A stretch of DNA of 11,876 bases from NCBI GenBank assembly GCA_034436375.1, contig DAOTVS010000158.1, forward strand, positions 1 through 11,876. Direction: 5' to 3'. Position 1 is the first letter of the stretch; each line of letters opens with the position of its first letter. The translations under genes were made by a program, and so were the position numbers. Of this stretch, positions 5,924-11,876 are shown in pieces. Origin of the DNA: DAOTVS01 sp034436375. Lineage in GTDB: Bacteria; Chloroflexota; Anaerolineae; SpSt-313. The notes beneath the pieces are model-generated. The model was not told the DNA's origin. It made no database searches and saw only the letters and a list, made by a program, of their open reading frames with translations.

Positions 5924-7375
5924 ATGAACGATGCCCTACCACTTTCTCTGATGGGCCATCCACTCCACCCATGGCTGCGCCGGCTCCACGTCTCGTTCGT
6001 GCCGGGGCCCAGCACTCCCATGCTCGATGAGGTGCTGGCAGGCCTTGTGCGACATTTTCGCCGCCTGGGGCACATTGTCCAGGATACGCCCGATGACCGG
6101 ACCGATGTTCTTCTCACCAGCGCTCCCTGCGCCGAGCCGGTGCCCTGGCGGCAAGCACTGCTCTTCTCGGCGCGCCGGCGCTTCAACCTGGACCACCTGC
6201 CCCCCCTGTTCACCTTGATTCCCATGCCCCCGGCCAGGTTGGCGGAGCTGCTGACCCACTTTGCGGCCGCGCTCCGCAAGGAGCCCCCCGACCCGGCGGA
6301 TTTTGCTTTTCCCGGGCTGGCGCCGCAGGCGGCCCGCGTCATGATCGAACAGGGCCGGCGCGGCGGCCCGATTCTGTCACTGGAGCGGCTGCTGCAGGCG
6401 CAGAGCAAGAGCATCCGCATCATCTTAGTGGTGGGGGAAGAGCGCCCCGAAACGGCCTATCACCTGGATCTGGTGGGGGCGCACCCTCAATCGCCGGCTA
6501 CCGACCCCGAGGCCTTTTACGAGGATATCGTGTTGCGCATCGTGACCACAGTGAGCACCGACGAGGTAACGGCGCACGAGGTGCAGGAGCCGGCCATTTC
6601 CCGTGCCCAGTGGGCAGGCCTCAGCGTGCCCCCGGCGTTGGCCGCGGCAGGCCGCGCTCTGGGCGAGCGCAATTTCTTCACCGAAATGGTGCGCATCGCC
6701 GATCTGGTGCATGTGCCAGCGGTAGCCGATAGCGTAGCCAGCCAGTACAGCGAAGGGTGCTTTTCCACCTGGGAGCCGGAGTTGGGCGCGCTCATCGCCA
6801 CCGTCACAGGCAGCGCCCGCCCCATTGACAAATGGCGCCTCAGCGACGACGACCTGGCAGTGATCGTGGGCGTACGGCCCGACGGGCGCGGGGCCATTGT
6901 GCGGCACGTAGAAGGGGGAACGAATCTGCCGCCTTCTTCCGAGGCAGTGGAGATGATGGATATGGATAGCCAGCTCCCCCGCGTAGACTCTCGGCCCGTG
7001 GTCCGCTCCAAGCTGCACGGGCACCGCGGCGTCAGCGCCTATGACCCGCAGCGGGTGGAATACACGCCCCTGGAGCCGCCCTACTACCACTACCTCGTCT
7101 CTTGCGCCACCGCGGCGCAGGCGCGCGGCATCAAGGCTGCTTTTGCTCGCGCCCGCTGCCTGCAAGACCCGGCTGATCCGCGGCAGGTGGCCTTTACCGT
7201 GCTGCCGGGGCACGGCGCTGTGATCGTGGAAAAGTGGGTCGAGGGCAAGGCGCCGCTCCAAGTCATCTGGGAGTACATTGATGCGGGCTACCTGCAGGTA
7301 GCGAACCTCATCCCCCAGGGGCCGATGGCATATGCGCCTGCCCTCGATGGCCGCATGACGCTACGGGAGCCATAG
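5924..7375 (+). CDS. uncharacterised 483-residue protein, partner of the dehydrogenase
   Basis: I do not recognise this family. It is a soluble protein with no signal peptide or long hydrophobic segment. The N-terminal third looks like a Rossmann-like alpha/beta region (LHVSFVPGPS at 21-30, DVLLTSAP at 61-68, ILVVGEERPE at 167-176). The C-terminal half has motifs that look conserved or ligand-binding: YSEGCFSTWEP (275-285), KLHGHRGVSAYD (363-374), PPYYHYLVSCAT (385-396) and PGHGAVIVEKWVEG (428-441); the Cys and His residues could bind metal. The ATG at 5924 is chosen because AGGAG lies 9 nt upstream; the frame is open back to 5795, but that would overlap the dehydrogenase by 86 bp without a ribosome site. 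The 43-bp gap to the dehydrogenase gene suggests co-transcription and a shared substrate. Coding status is well supported by frame length and codon pattern; function is unknown. Confidence 0.8.
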   Translation: MNDALPLSLMGHPLHPWLRRLHVSFVPGPSTPMLDEVLAGLVRHFRRLGHIVQDTPDDRTDVLLTSAPCAEPVPWRQALLFSARRRFNLDHLPPLFTLIPMPPARLAELLTHFAAALRKEPPDPADFAFPGLAPQAARVMIEQGRRGGPILSLERLLQAQSKSIRIILVVGEERPETAYHLDLVGAHPQSPATDPEAFYEDIVLRIVTTVSTDEVTAHEVQEPAISRAQWAGLSVPPALAAAGRALGERNFFTEMVRIADLVHVPAVADSVASQYSEGCFSTWEPELGALIATVTGSARPIDKWRLSDDDLAVIVGVRPDGRGAIVRHVEGGTNLPPSSEAVEMMDMDSQLPRVDSRPVVRSKLHGHRGVSAYDPQRVEYTPLEPPYYHYLVSCATAAQARGIKAAFARARCLQDPADPRQVAFTVLPGHGAVIVEKWVEGKAPLQVIWEYIDAGYLQVANLIPQGPMAYAPALDGRMTLREP

Positions 7376-7380
7376 CGTCA
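7356..7380. terminator. hairpin at the convergent gene ends, possible bidirectional terminator
   Basis: TGACGCTA (7356-7363), a 9-nt loop and TAGCGTCA (7373-7380) form a perfect 8-bp stem that includes the stop codon of the 483-residue gene. Only 29 bp separate the two convergent genes. No T-run follows on either strand, so it is not a canonical intrinsic terminator. AGCGTCACA also recurs as a direct repeat at 7374-7382 and 7401-7409. Confidence 0.35.
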
Positions 7381-7404
7381 CAAAGGATACTCTCTCTCGA
7401 AGCG

Positions 7405-8538
7405 TCACACCCCCCAGGGCGCCGGCAGGCTCTCCCCATAGGCATGGGTAGGCACACGGTGTAGGGGCTGCATGCCTTCCCGTGCCTGCTCGGGGGTGGG
7501 CAGCGAGGCCTCGTCGGGCTTGTCCGACAGGCCGAAGAGGAGCGCCCCCCGCTGGCGCGCGGTCAGGGCTGCCTGGCGCACCTCCTGGGTGATCAGGATC
7601 TCCTCCCGCAGGCGCACGTCCAGGGGCGCCTCCACAGGCAGAGAGCCCAGGCGCGCCACTGTGCACAGATATTCGCGGCGGCGGAAATCCTTGAACGGGG
7701 TCGGATCGCCCGCCGCCACCCGCGCAGCGATGTCGTGGTGCAGGGCGCGCAAGCGCGGCTCGGCCTGCTCTGCCCGGGGCGCCACACGGGCCAAAAAGCC
7801 GGGGAAATCCCGGAGCGCGCCCGATTTCACCTCGGCCAGCAGCTCACGAAAGCTGATCATGCCGGCGCCGATGGCCAGGCAGATATAGGCCAGATAGTCC
7901 TGATTATCCGCCGTAAAGCCATGGTAGGGCGGCGTATTCAGCTCGTTATAGGCCTCGGCAAAGCGCGCCTCGTCGAACCCGGGGCCGAGGAGCTCCGCCA
8001 CCGCCTGCCGCACGCCATCCACCCGCGCCCGGTCTACCGCGCCGTCGTTGCGTCCGCGCGCCCCAAAGGTCGTCTTGTCGAGATCGAGCACCACGGCCAT
8101 GCCCGGGCCCACCGGCAGGCCCTCCACCTCGGCGCGGGAGAGAAACTCGCCCAGCAGCGCCCAGCGGTTCGAGAGGTAGACGTTCCCATCGCGCTCGAGC
8201 CGGGGCGGCTCGGCGAGTCTTTCGCTGGCAATAAAGGCCAGGCCGGGCCAGCCGCTCACCTGCAGGATATTGCGGTAGGCGGTGCCGTCGAGCAGGCGCG
8301 TATCGCCGATGTAGAGCAGGCGGTCCAGGGGGGCCTCCTGGGCCCGCCGCAGCAGGTGCACGATCACCTGCGCATAGCCCAACTCGGCCTTTCGGGGCAC
8401 CTGGGGGCCAGCCAGGCCCATCTCGCGCCAGCCCACGCTGAGGCGCGGCAGGCCCGGGTCAGCTGGCTCCAGGTTGCGGTAGACCACACGATCGCCCAGG
8501 AACTCATGCAGGGTCGTAAGAGAATACAGCTGCATCAT
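7405..8538 (-). CDS. HAD-superfamily-like protein with apparently permuted motifs, asd-coupled
   Basis: A 377-residue soluble protein. MAVVLDLDKTTFG (147-159) is a clear HAD motif I (D152, D154, T156), preceded by a hydrophobic strand. It is followed by a long helical stretch (165-330) that could be a C1-type cap, then GALLFGLSDKPDEAS (331-345), which fits motif II with S338. Only about 30 residues remain after this, too few for motifs III and IV. Instead the N-terminal region has K50 and, 29 residues later, LLYIGDTRLLDG (74-85), which looks like motifs III and IV (G78-D79, D84). The order III-IV-I-II suggests circular permutation. Its ATG overlaps the asd stop by 4 bp (ATGA), so translation is coupled to asd. 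Possible roles are a phosphatase or phosphotransferase near the homoserine branch; the exact function is unknown. The fold call is moderate, the permutation inferred. Confidence 0.65.
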   Translation of the reverse strand: MMQLYSLTTLHEFLGDRVVYRNLEPADPGLPRLSVGWREMGLAGPQVPRKAELGYAQVIVHLLRRAQEAPLDRLLYIGDTRLLDGTAYRNILQVSGWPGLAFIASERLAEPPRLERDGNVYLSNRWALLGEFLSRAEVEGLPVGPGMAVVLDLDKTTFGARGRNDGAVDRARVDGVRQAVAELLGPGFDEARFAEAYNELNTPPYHGFTADNQDYLAYICLAIGAGMISFRELLAEVKSGALRDFPGFLARVAPRAEQAEPRLRALHHDIAARVAAGDPTPFKDFRRREYLCTVARLGSLPVEAPLDVRLREEILITQEVRQAALTARQRGALLFGLSDKPDEASLPTPEQAREGMQPLHRVPTHAYGESLPAPWGV

Positions 8539-9596
8539 GCCACCCCCAGCAGACCCTGCACACGCAGCAGCTCAGCGATGAGGATCACGCCACCGGCCGC
8601 GCCGCGCACGGTGTTGTGCGACAGGGCGACCAGTTTGATATCGTTTACCGGGCAGGGCTGGATGCGCCCGACCACGATCGCCATCCCCTGGCCGGCGTCA
8701 CGGTCGCGCCGGGGCTGCGGGCGATCGGCCTCTGTGCGCACAACGATCAAGGGCTTGGGGGCGCTGGGCAGATCGAGCGAGGCAATCTGGCCCTGGAAGC
8801 TGCGCAGGACCTCGGCCACCTCTTCGGGCGTGGCCTTGCAGCCGAGAGCGATGGACATGCAGGCCGTGTGGCCATCACGCACGTGGACACGGTTCACCTG
8901 GGCGCTGATGGCAACCGGTGAGGGCTCCACATGGTCGCCTGCCAGGCGGCCGAGCATCTTGGCCGGCTCGCGCTGCAGCTTGGGCTCCTCTTCGCTGATA
9001 TAGGGCACCGTGTTGTCGAGGATATCGAGCGAGGGCACGCCCGGGTAGCCCGCGCCCGACAGCGCCTGCAGCGTCACGACGTGAGCGTGGCGCACGCCAA
9101 AGACCGGATCCAGCGCCTTGAGCACTACAGCCACCGGCACCGAGGCACAGTTGGGCCCGGTGACGATCAGGCCCGGCCAGCCTCGGCGCCGCTGCTGCTC
9201 GCGCACCAGGGCCAGATGGTCGGCATTGATCTCAGGGATGAGCAATGGCACATCGGGCTCCATACGATGGCTTGAGGCGTTGGAGGCGACGGCTACGCCC
9301 GCTCGGGCCAGCGCTTCCTCCAGCGGGCCGGCGGCGCTCGCCGGCATGGCCGAAAAGGCGAGAGGGCAATCGAGCGCCTCGGGTGTGGGCGGCAGCAACG
9401 GCAGGTCGCGCACGGCCGCGGGCATGTCGGCGTCGAGGGTCCAGTGACAGGCCTCGCCATAGGTGCGGCCCTGCGTGCGCTCTGAGCTGGCGAGGGCCGC
9501 CACACGGAACCAGGGGTGGCCCGCCAACAATTGAATGAAACGCTGCCCCACGGCGCCCGTAGCGCCCAGGATAGCGACGGGGATTCTCTTGTCCAT
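8535..9596 (-). CDS. asd: aspartate-semialdehyde dehydrogenase, archaeal/fungal type
   Basis: A 353-residue enzyme that reduces L-4-aspartyl phosphate to aspartate 4-semialdehyde with NADPH, the second step toward homoserine, threonine, methionine and lysine. The N-terminal VAILGATGAVGQRF (7-20) is the nucleotide-binding loop. The active-site cysteine is C150 in TGPNCASVP, the form typical of archaeal and fungal enzymes. LQALSGAGYPG (176-186) and HVRDGHT (238-244, with R240 and H243 likely substrate and base residues) follow, and HNTVRGAAGG is near the C-terminus. I chose the ATG at 9594-9596: it gives the N-terminal MDKRIPVAILGATG and has GGAGAAAG about 8 nt upstream. An in-frame ATG at 9680 would add 28 residues reading through repeat DNA and is rejected. 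It is the third gene of the aspartate operon and is translationally coupled to the HAD-like gene. Confidence 0.95.
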   Translation of the reverse strand: MDKRIPVAILGATGAVGQRFIQLLAGHPWFRVAALASSERTQGRTYGEACHWTLDADMPAAVRDLPLLPPTPEALDCPLAFSAMPASAAGPLEEALARAGVAVASNASSHRMEPDVPLLIPEINADHLALVREQQRRRGWPGLIVTGPNCASVPVAVVLKALDPVFGVRHAHVVTLQALSGAGYPGVPSLDILDNTVPYISEEEPKLQREPAKMLGRLAGDHVEPSPVAISAQVNRVHVRDGHTACMSIALGCKATPEEVAEVLRSFQGQIASLDLPSAPKPLIVVRTEADRPQPRRDRDAGQGMAIVVGRIQPCPVNDIKLVALSHNTVRGAAGGVILIAELLRVQGLLGVA

Positions 9597-9621
9597 GGGA
9601 TTCTTTCTCCAATGTAAGGGC

Positions 9622-9759
9622 GTAATGAGTAAAACGTAATAAGTAAGGTCGCCAATCCGCGTCCCCGCTGCTCCGTGCAAGTTATGCTACGGCGAAGGTC
9701 ATGAAAAGCACCGAGGACTCCACCATAGCAACTTTTACTTATTACGGTTTACTTATTAC
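9622..9759. repeat. inverted repeat element in the hom-asd gap
   Basis: The arms 9622-9646 and 9735-9759 are 25 bp each and match at 23 of 25 positions as an inverted repeat, around an 88-bp centre. Each arm contains two tandem copies of the 11-mer GTAATAAGTAA at a 14-bp period: 9622-9632 (one change) and 9636-9646 on the plus strand, 9735-9745 and 9749-9759 on the minus strand. Inside lies a further partial pairing, AAGTT..GCTA (9679-9689) with TAGCAACTT (9726-9734). The AT-rich arms contrast with the GC-rich surroundings. It may be a miniature inverted-repeat element or a structured operon spacer. Confidence 0.8.
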
Positions 9760-9771
9760 AAGTCATGTCAA
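9741..9771 (-). promoter_or_regulatory. weak candidate internal promoter for asd
   Basis: The minus strand has a perfect TTGACA at 9771-9766, just after the hom stop. The nearest -10 is CGTAAT (9746-9741), four of six matches with a long 19-nt spacer, and lies in the arm of the inverted repeat. If real it would give asd and the HAD-like gene some independence from the operon promoter, with a leader of about 135 nt. Confidence 0.25.
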
Positions 9772-9780
9772 TCTTGCGCA

Positions 9781-10857
9781 TTACACGTCACGCATCATCG
9801 CAAGACTGATTATGTCCGCATACACACCGGCCGCGGTGACCTCGGCGCCCGCGCCGGGCCCACTGATCACCAGCGGCGCTGGATGATAACGTTGGGTATG
9901 CAAGGCAAGCAGGCAGGCAGGGCCCTGCAGCGCGCCCAGGGGGCTTGTGCGCTCTACCTCGTGCAGGCCCACCTGGCAGCGGCCCTCGGCGATCCTGACC
10001 GCATAGCGGAGAGTGCGACCCCGAGCCGTCGCCGCGGCCATGCGTCCGGCCAGTGCGGCGTCGAGCTCGGGGGTACGCTCCATAAAGCCCTCAATCGTCA
10101 GGGCATTCCACTCCGGCGGGTAGAGCGCCTCGGCCGGCACCTCATCCCAGCTCAGGCCCAGGCCCAGCATACGCGCGAGGATAAGAGCCTTGCGCCGCAC
10201 GTCGGCGGCCGAGAGGTCATCGCGTGGGTCGGGCTCGGTATAACCCAGGGCCCTGGCCTCGGCCACCGCCGCGGAAAAGGCCGCGCCCTGCTCCAGGCGA
10301 TAGCAGATAAAGCCCAGGGTGCCGCTCACTGCCGCCTCCAGGCAGGTCACGCGATCGCCCGTATCCAGCAGATGAGTGAGCATCTCCAGCCAGGGGAGGC
10401 CGGCGCCTACCGTGGCTTCGTGGCGCAGACGCCGCGCGCCAGTCAAGCGCCGGAAGGTCTCGAGGTCGCCGGCCAGAGGGCGCTTGTTTGCCAGCGCCAC
10501 TCCCCAGCCGCGCTCGATGGCCTCCAGCGCCGTCACCTCCATGCCGTCGGCGGCAGTCACATCCACCACAATGCCCGGAGCGCCCAGTGTTGCCAGATCC
10601 AGCGCACCTGCGCGCCCCACGCCCCCCGGCTGCCGTTGCAGAGACGTCCCTGCCATCTTGGCCGCAACGGCAGCCGCCAACCGGGCATCGCTCAGGCCTC
10701 GAGGGTCTACCAACGCGCCACGGCTATCGGCCAGGGCCACATGGCGCAGCTCCAGCCCCGTGCGCGCGCGCAGCGCCTCACGCCCGGCTACGATCTGCTG
10801 CACCAGCGCCTGGCCCACCTGACCCAGGCCATATTGCACAATGCTCACATACTTCAT
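9781..10857 (-). CDS. hom: homoserine dehydrogenase, monofunctional without ACT domain
   Basis: A 358-residue enzyme that reduces aspartate 4-semialdehyde to homoserine with NAD(P)H. The Rossmann loop is QYGLGQVGQALV (8-19). ALANKRPLAG (121-130) holds the family NK-x-P segment. EATVGAGLP (147-155) and AVSGTLGFI (176-184) are substrate-side motifs. The signature GYTEPDPRDDLSAADVRRK (205-223) includes E208, D214 and the catalytic lysine K223. The protein ends shortly after GPGAGAEVTAAGVYADI, so it lacks the C-terminal ACT domain found in many bacterial enzymes of about 430 residues; feedback control through this domain is therefore not expected. The ATG at 10855-10857 has a GGAAGGTGG purine-rich site about 7 nt upstream. 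It is the second visible gene of the aspartate operon, with unusually long gaps of 156 bp before and 184 bp after it. Confidence 0.93.
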   Translation of the reverse strand: MKYVSIVQYGLGQVGQALVQQIVAGREALRARTGLELRHVALADSRGALVDPRGLSDARLAAAVAAKMAGTSLQRQPGGVGRAGALDLATLGAPGIVVDVTAADGMEVTALEAIERGWGVALANKRPLAGDLETFRRLTGARRLRHEATVGAGLPWLEMLTHLLDTGDRVTCLEAAVSGTLGFICYRLEQGAAFSAAVAEARALGYTEPDPRDDLSAADVRRKALILARMLGLGLSWDEVPAEALYPPEWNALTIEGFMERTPELDAALAGRMAAATARGRTLRYAVRIAEGRCQVGLHEVERTSPLGALQGPACLLALHTQRYHPAPLVISGPGAGAEVTAAGVYADIISLAMMRDV

Positions 10858-10901
10858 CGGTATCCACCTTCCAGGGTTAGGGGGATGGGAGACACAGAGG
10901 T

Positions 10902-11015
10902 CAGAGATACGGAGAACACGGGGACATTCTCAGTTCTCTTTTCTGCTTCCTTTGTACAGCGGCCGACAGACAACGATCAGAGCCACCCCTGACTCTCCGC
11001 GTCTCCCCGTACTCT
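10902..11015. repeat. imperfect inverted repeat in the lysC-hom gap
   Basis: The arm at 10902-10924 (containing ACGGAGA at 10909-10915 and ACGGGGA at 10918-10924) pairs imperfectly with the arm at 10994-11015 (TCTCCGCGT at 10994-11002 and TCCCCGT at 11004-11010). Each arm has two short related units about 9 bp apart, the same plan as the element in the next gap but with a different sequence. The right arm overlaps the aspartokinase stop codon. The centre is pyrimidine-rich (TTCTCTTTTCTGCTTCC near 10934). Confidence 0.55.
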
Positions 11016-11876
11016 ATGCCGGGTTGAGCTCGCGGTGGATAAAGCGCACGGTCTCGTCCACTTGCGCCTCGGGCACGACGACCGACACGTTATACTCGGA
11101 GGCCGACTGGCTGACGGAAATGACCTGGGTGCCCAGGCGGCCGAGGGCAGCGAAGGTCAGCGGACCACAAGCGGCGCCGCCTCCGCCCGGCGCACCGACT
11201 ACCGAGATGGTGCCCACAGCCTCGAGCGGCTCCACGCGGCGCAGGCCGCCCCGCCTCAGGTCATCCTGAAATTCCTGCTGCAGAGCGGCCAGCGAAGCCT
11301 CACAATCGGCCTCACGCACCAGCAGGCTCAACGTGCGTTCGGAGAACGACTGGCTGAACATGAGCACCTCCACGCCTGCGGCGGCCAAGGCCGAGAGGGC
11401 GCGCCCGGCCACGGCGGGGGTCCACTGCTCGCCGTTGCCCACCACGCCCAGCAGACGTAGCCCACGGGTCGAGATGATGGCCGGCGGGCGCAAGGCTGTG
11501 GGCGCTGGCTGGCGCACGATCCAGGTGCCCGGGTGCGCGGGGCGGAAGGTATTGAGCAGCCGCAGAGGGATGCCACGCTCCACCAGGGGAGCAATAGTCT
11601 TGGGATGCAGCACCTCGGCGCCAAAAGCGGCTAGGGTCGCCGCATCAGCATAGGAAAGCTCAGCCAACGTCTGCGCCTCGGGCACGATATTGGGATCGGC
11701 GGTAAGGATGCCGTCCACATCGCTCCAGATCCAGACCTGATCCGCATCGAGGCAGGCGCCCAGGATAGCGGCGGAGAAATCGCTGCCCCCGCGGCCCAAG
11801 GTGGTAGGGACGCCGCCGGCGGTGGCGCCAATATAGCCGGTCACAACAGGCACGGTATCGGCCTCGATGAGGGGCA
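11014..11876 (-). CDS. lysC: aspartokinase (N-terminus cut by window edge)
   Basis: The visible 286 residues are the C-terminal part of an aspartate kinase, which phosphorylates aspartate with ATP as the first step of the aspartate pathway. Kinase motifs present are TTLGRGGSDFSA, WSDVDGILTADP and the SYADA...FGAEVLHPKTI segment. They are followed by two ACT regulatory domains (about the last 150 residues); the second ends SQSASEYNVSVVV and then the C-terminal helix FIHREL. This late motif resembles the ThrA/class II type of kinase, so feedback by threonine or lysine is likely, but which one cannot be read here. The reading frame is open to the window edge; the GTG at 11853 is internal, because kinase sequence (PLIEADT) continues upstream of it. 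It is the first visible gene of the operon and precedes hom by 156 bp. Confidence 0.95.
   Translation of the reverse strand, partial: PLIEADTVPVVTGYIGATAGGVPTTLGRGGSDFSAAILGACLDADQVWIWSDVDGILTADPNIVPEAQTLAELSYADAATLAAFGAEVLHPKTIAPLVERGIPLRLLNTFRPAHPGTWIVRQPAPTALRPPAIISTRGLRLLGVVGNGEQWTPAVAGRALSALAAAGVEVLMFSQSFSERTLSLLVREADCEASLAALQQEFQDDLRRGGLRRVEPLEAVGTISVVGAPGGGGAACGPLTFAALGRLGTQVISVSQSASEYNVSVVVPEAQVDETVRFIHRELNPA

Noticed and set aside
7735..9003. 422-residue plus-strand open frame across the HAD-like and asd genes
   Set aside because: It runs antisense across two real genes and their coupled junction; its protein has no recognisable motif.
9597..9680. 28-residue N-terminal extension of aspartate-semialdehyde dehydrogenase
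   Set aside because: The added residues translate the inverted-repeat arm; the family begins just before the nucleotide-binding loop, and a ribosome site precedes the ATG at 9596.
9622..9759. CRISPR-like array from the repeated 11-mers
   Set aside because: The units are 11 bp, occur only four times, and pair in inverted orientation with no regular spacers; no cas gene is present.
9883..10992. 369-residue plus-strand open frame across hom
   Set aside because: Antisense shadow of homoserine dehydrogenase, which carries every family signature.

Overview
The window is GC-rich, densely coding bacterial DNA with ordinary chromosomal genes and no phage, transposase, CRISPR, rRNA or tRNA signal that I can see. 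The set of genes (a HypA standing alone, a PlsY-like protein with altered motifs, a GNAT-like protein of about 380 residues, an archaeal/fungal-type aspartate-semialdehyde dehydrogenase, and intergenic inverted repeats built from short AT-rich units) best fits a Chloroflexota bacterium, perhaps Anaerolineae or a relative. That assignment is inference from gene types, not a database result.

Layout. At the left edge (1-430, minus) is the N-terminal two thirds of a DeoR-family regulator, with a near-consensus promoter and a palindrome over its -10 box, consistent with autoregulation. Divergent from it (706-1698, plus) is a secreted or membrane-anchored Amidase_3 cell-wall hydrolase with an EF-hand-like loop inserted in the catalytic domain. 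From 4358 down to 2064 (minus) run a PlsY-family acyltransferase, a GNAT-like protein and HypA. Each has its own candidate promoter, and hypA ends at a clear intrinsic terminator. The hypA promoter places the transcript start almost at the ATG, so its mRNA may be leaderless.

The centre holds a two-gene plus-strand unit (4645-7375): a zinc-dependent medium-chain dehydrogenase followed by a 483-residue protein I do not recognise. It converges on the right-hand block.

The right-hand block (minus strand, 11876 down to 7405) is an aspartate-pathway operon in reaction order: aspartokinase (cut by the window edge), homoserine dehydrogenase, aspartate-semialdehyde dehydrogenase, then a HAD-like protein that starts in a 4-bp overlap with the asd stop. 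Together the first three convert aspartate to homoserine. The HAD-like protein is the most unusual gene here: its sequence motifs appear in the order III-IV-I-II, suggesting a circularly permuted HAD fold, and its coupling to asd suggests a role near the aspartate/homoserine branch. The two gaps flanking hom (156 and 184 bp) are long for an operon, and each holds an inverted repeat made of paired short units.
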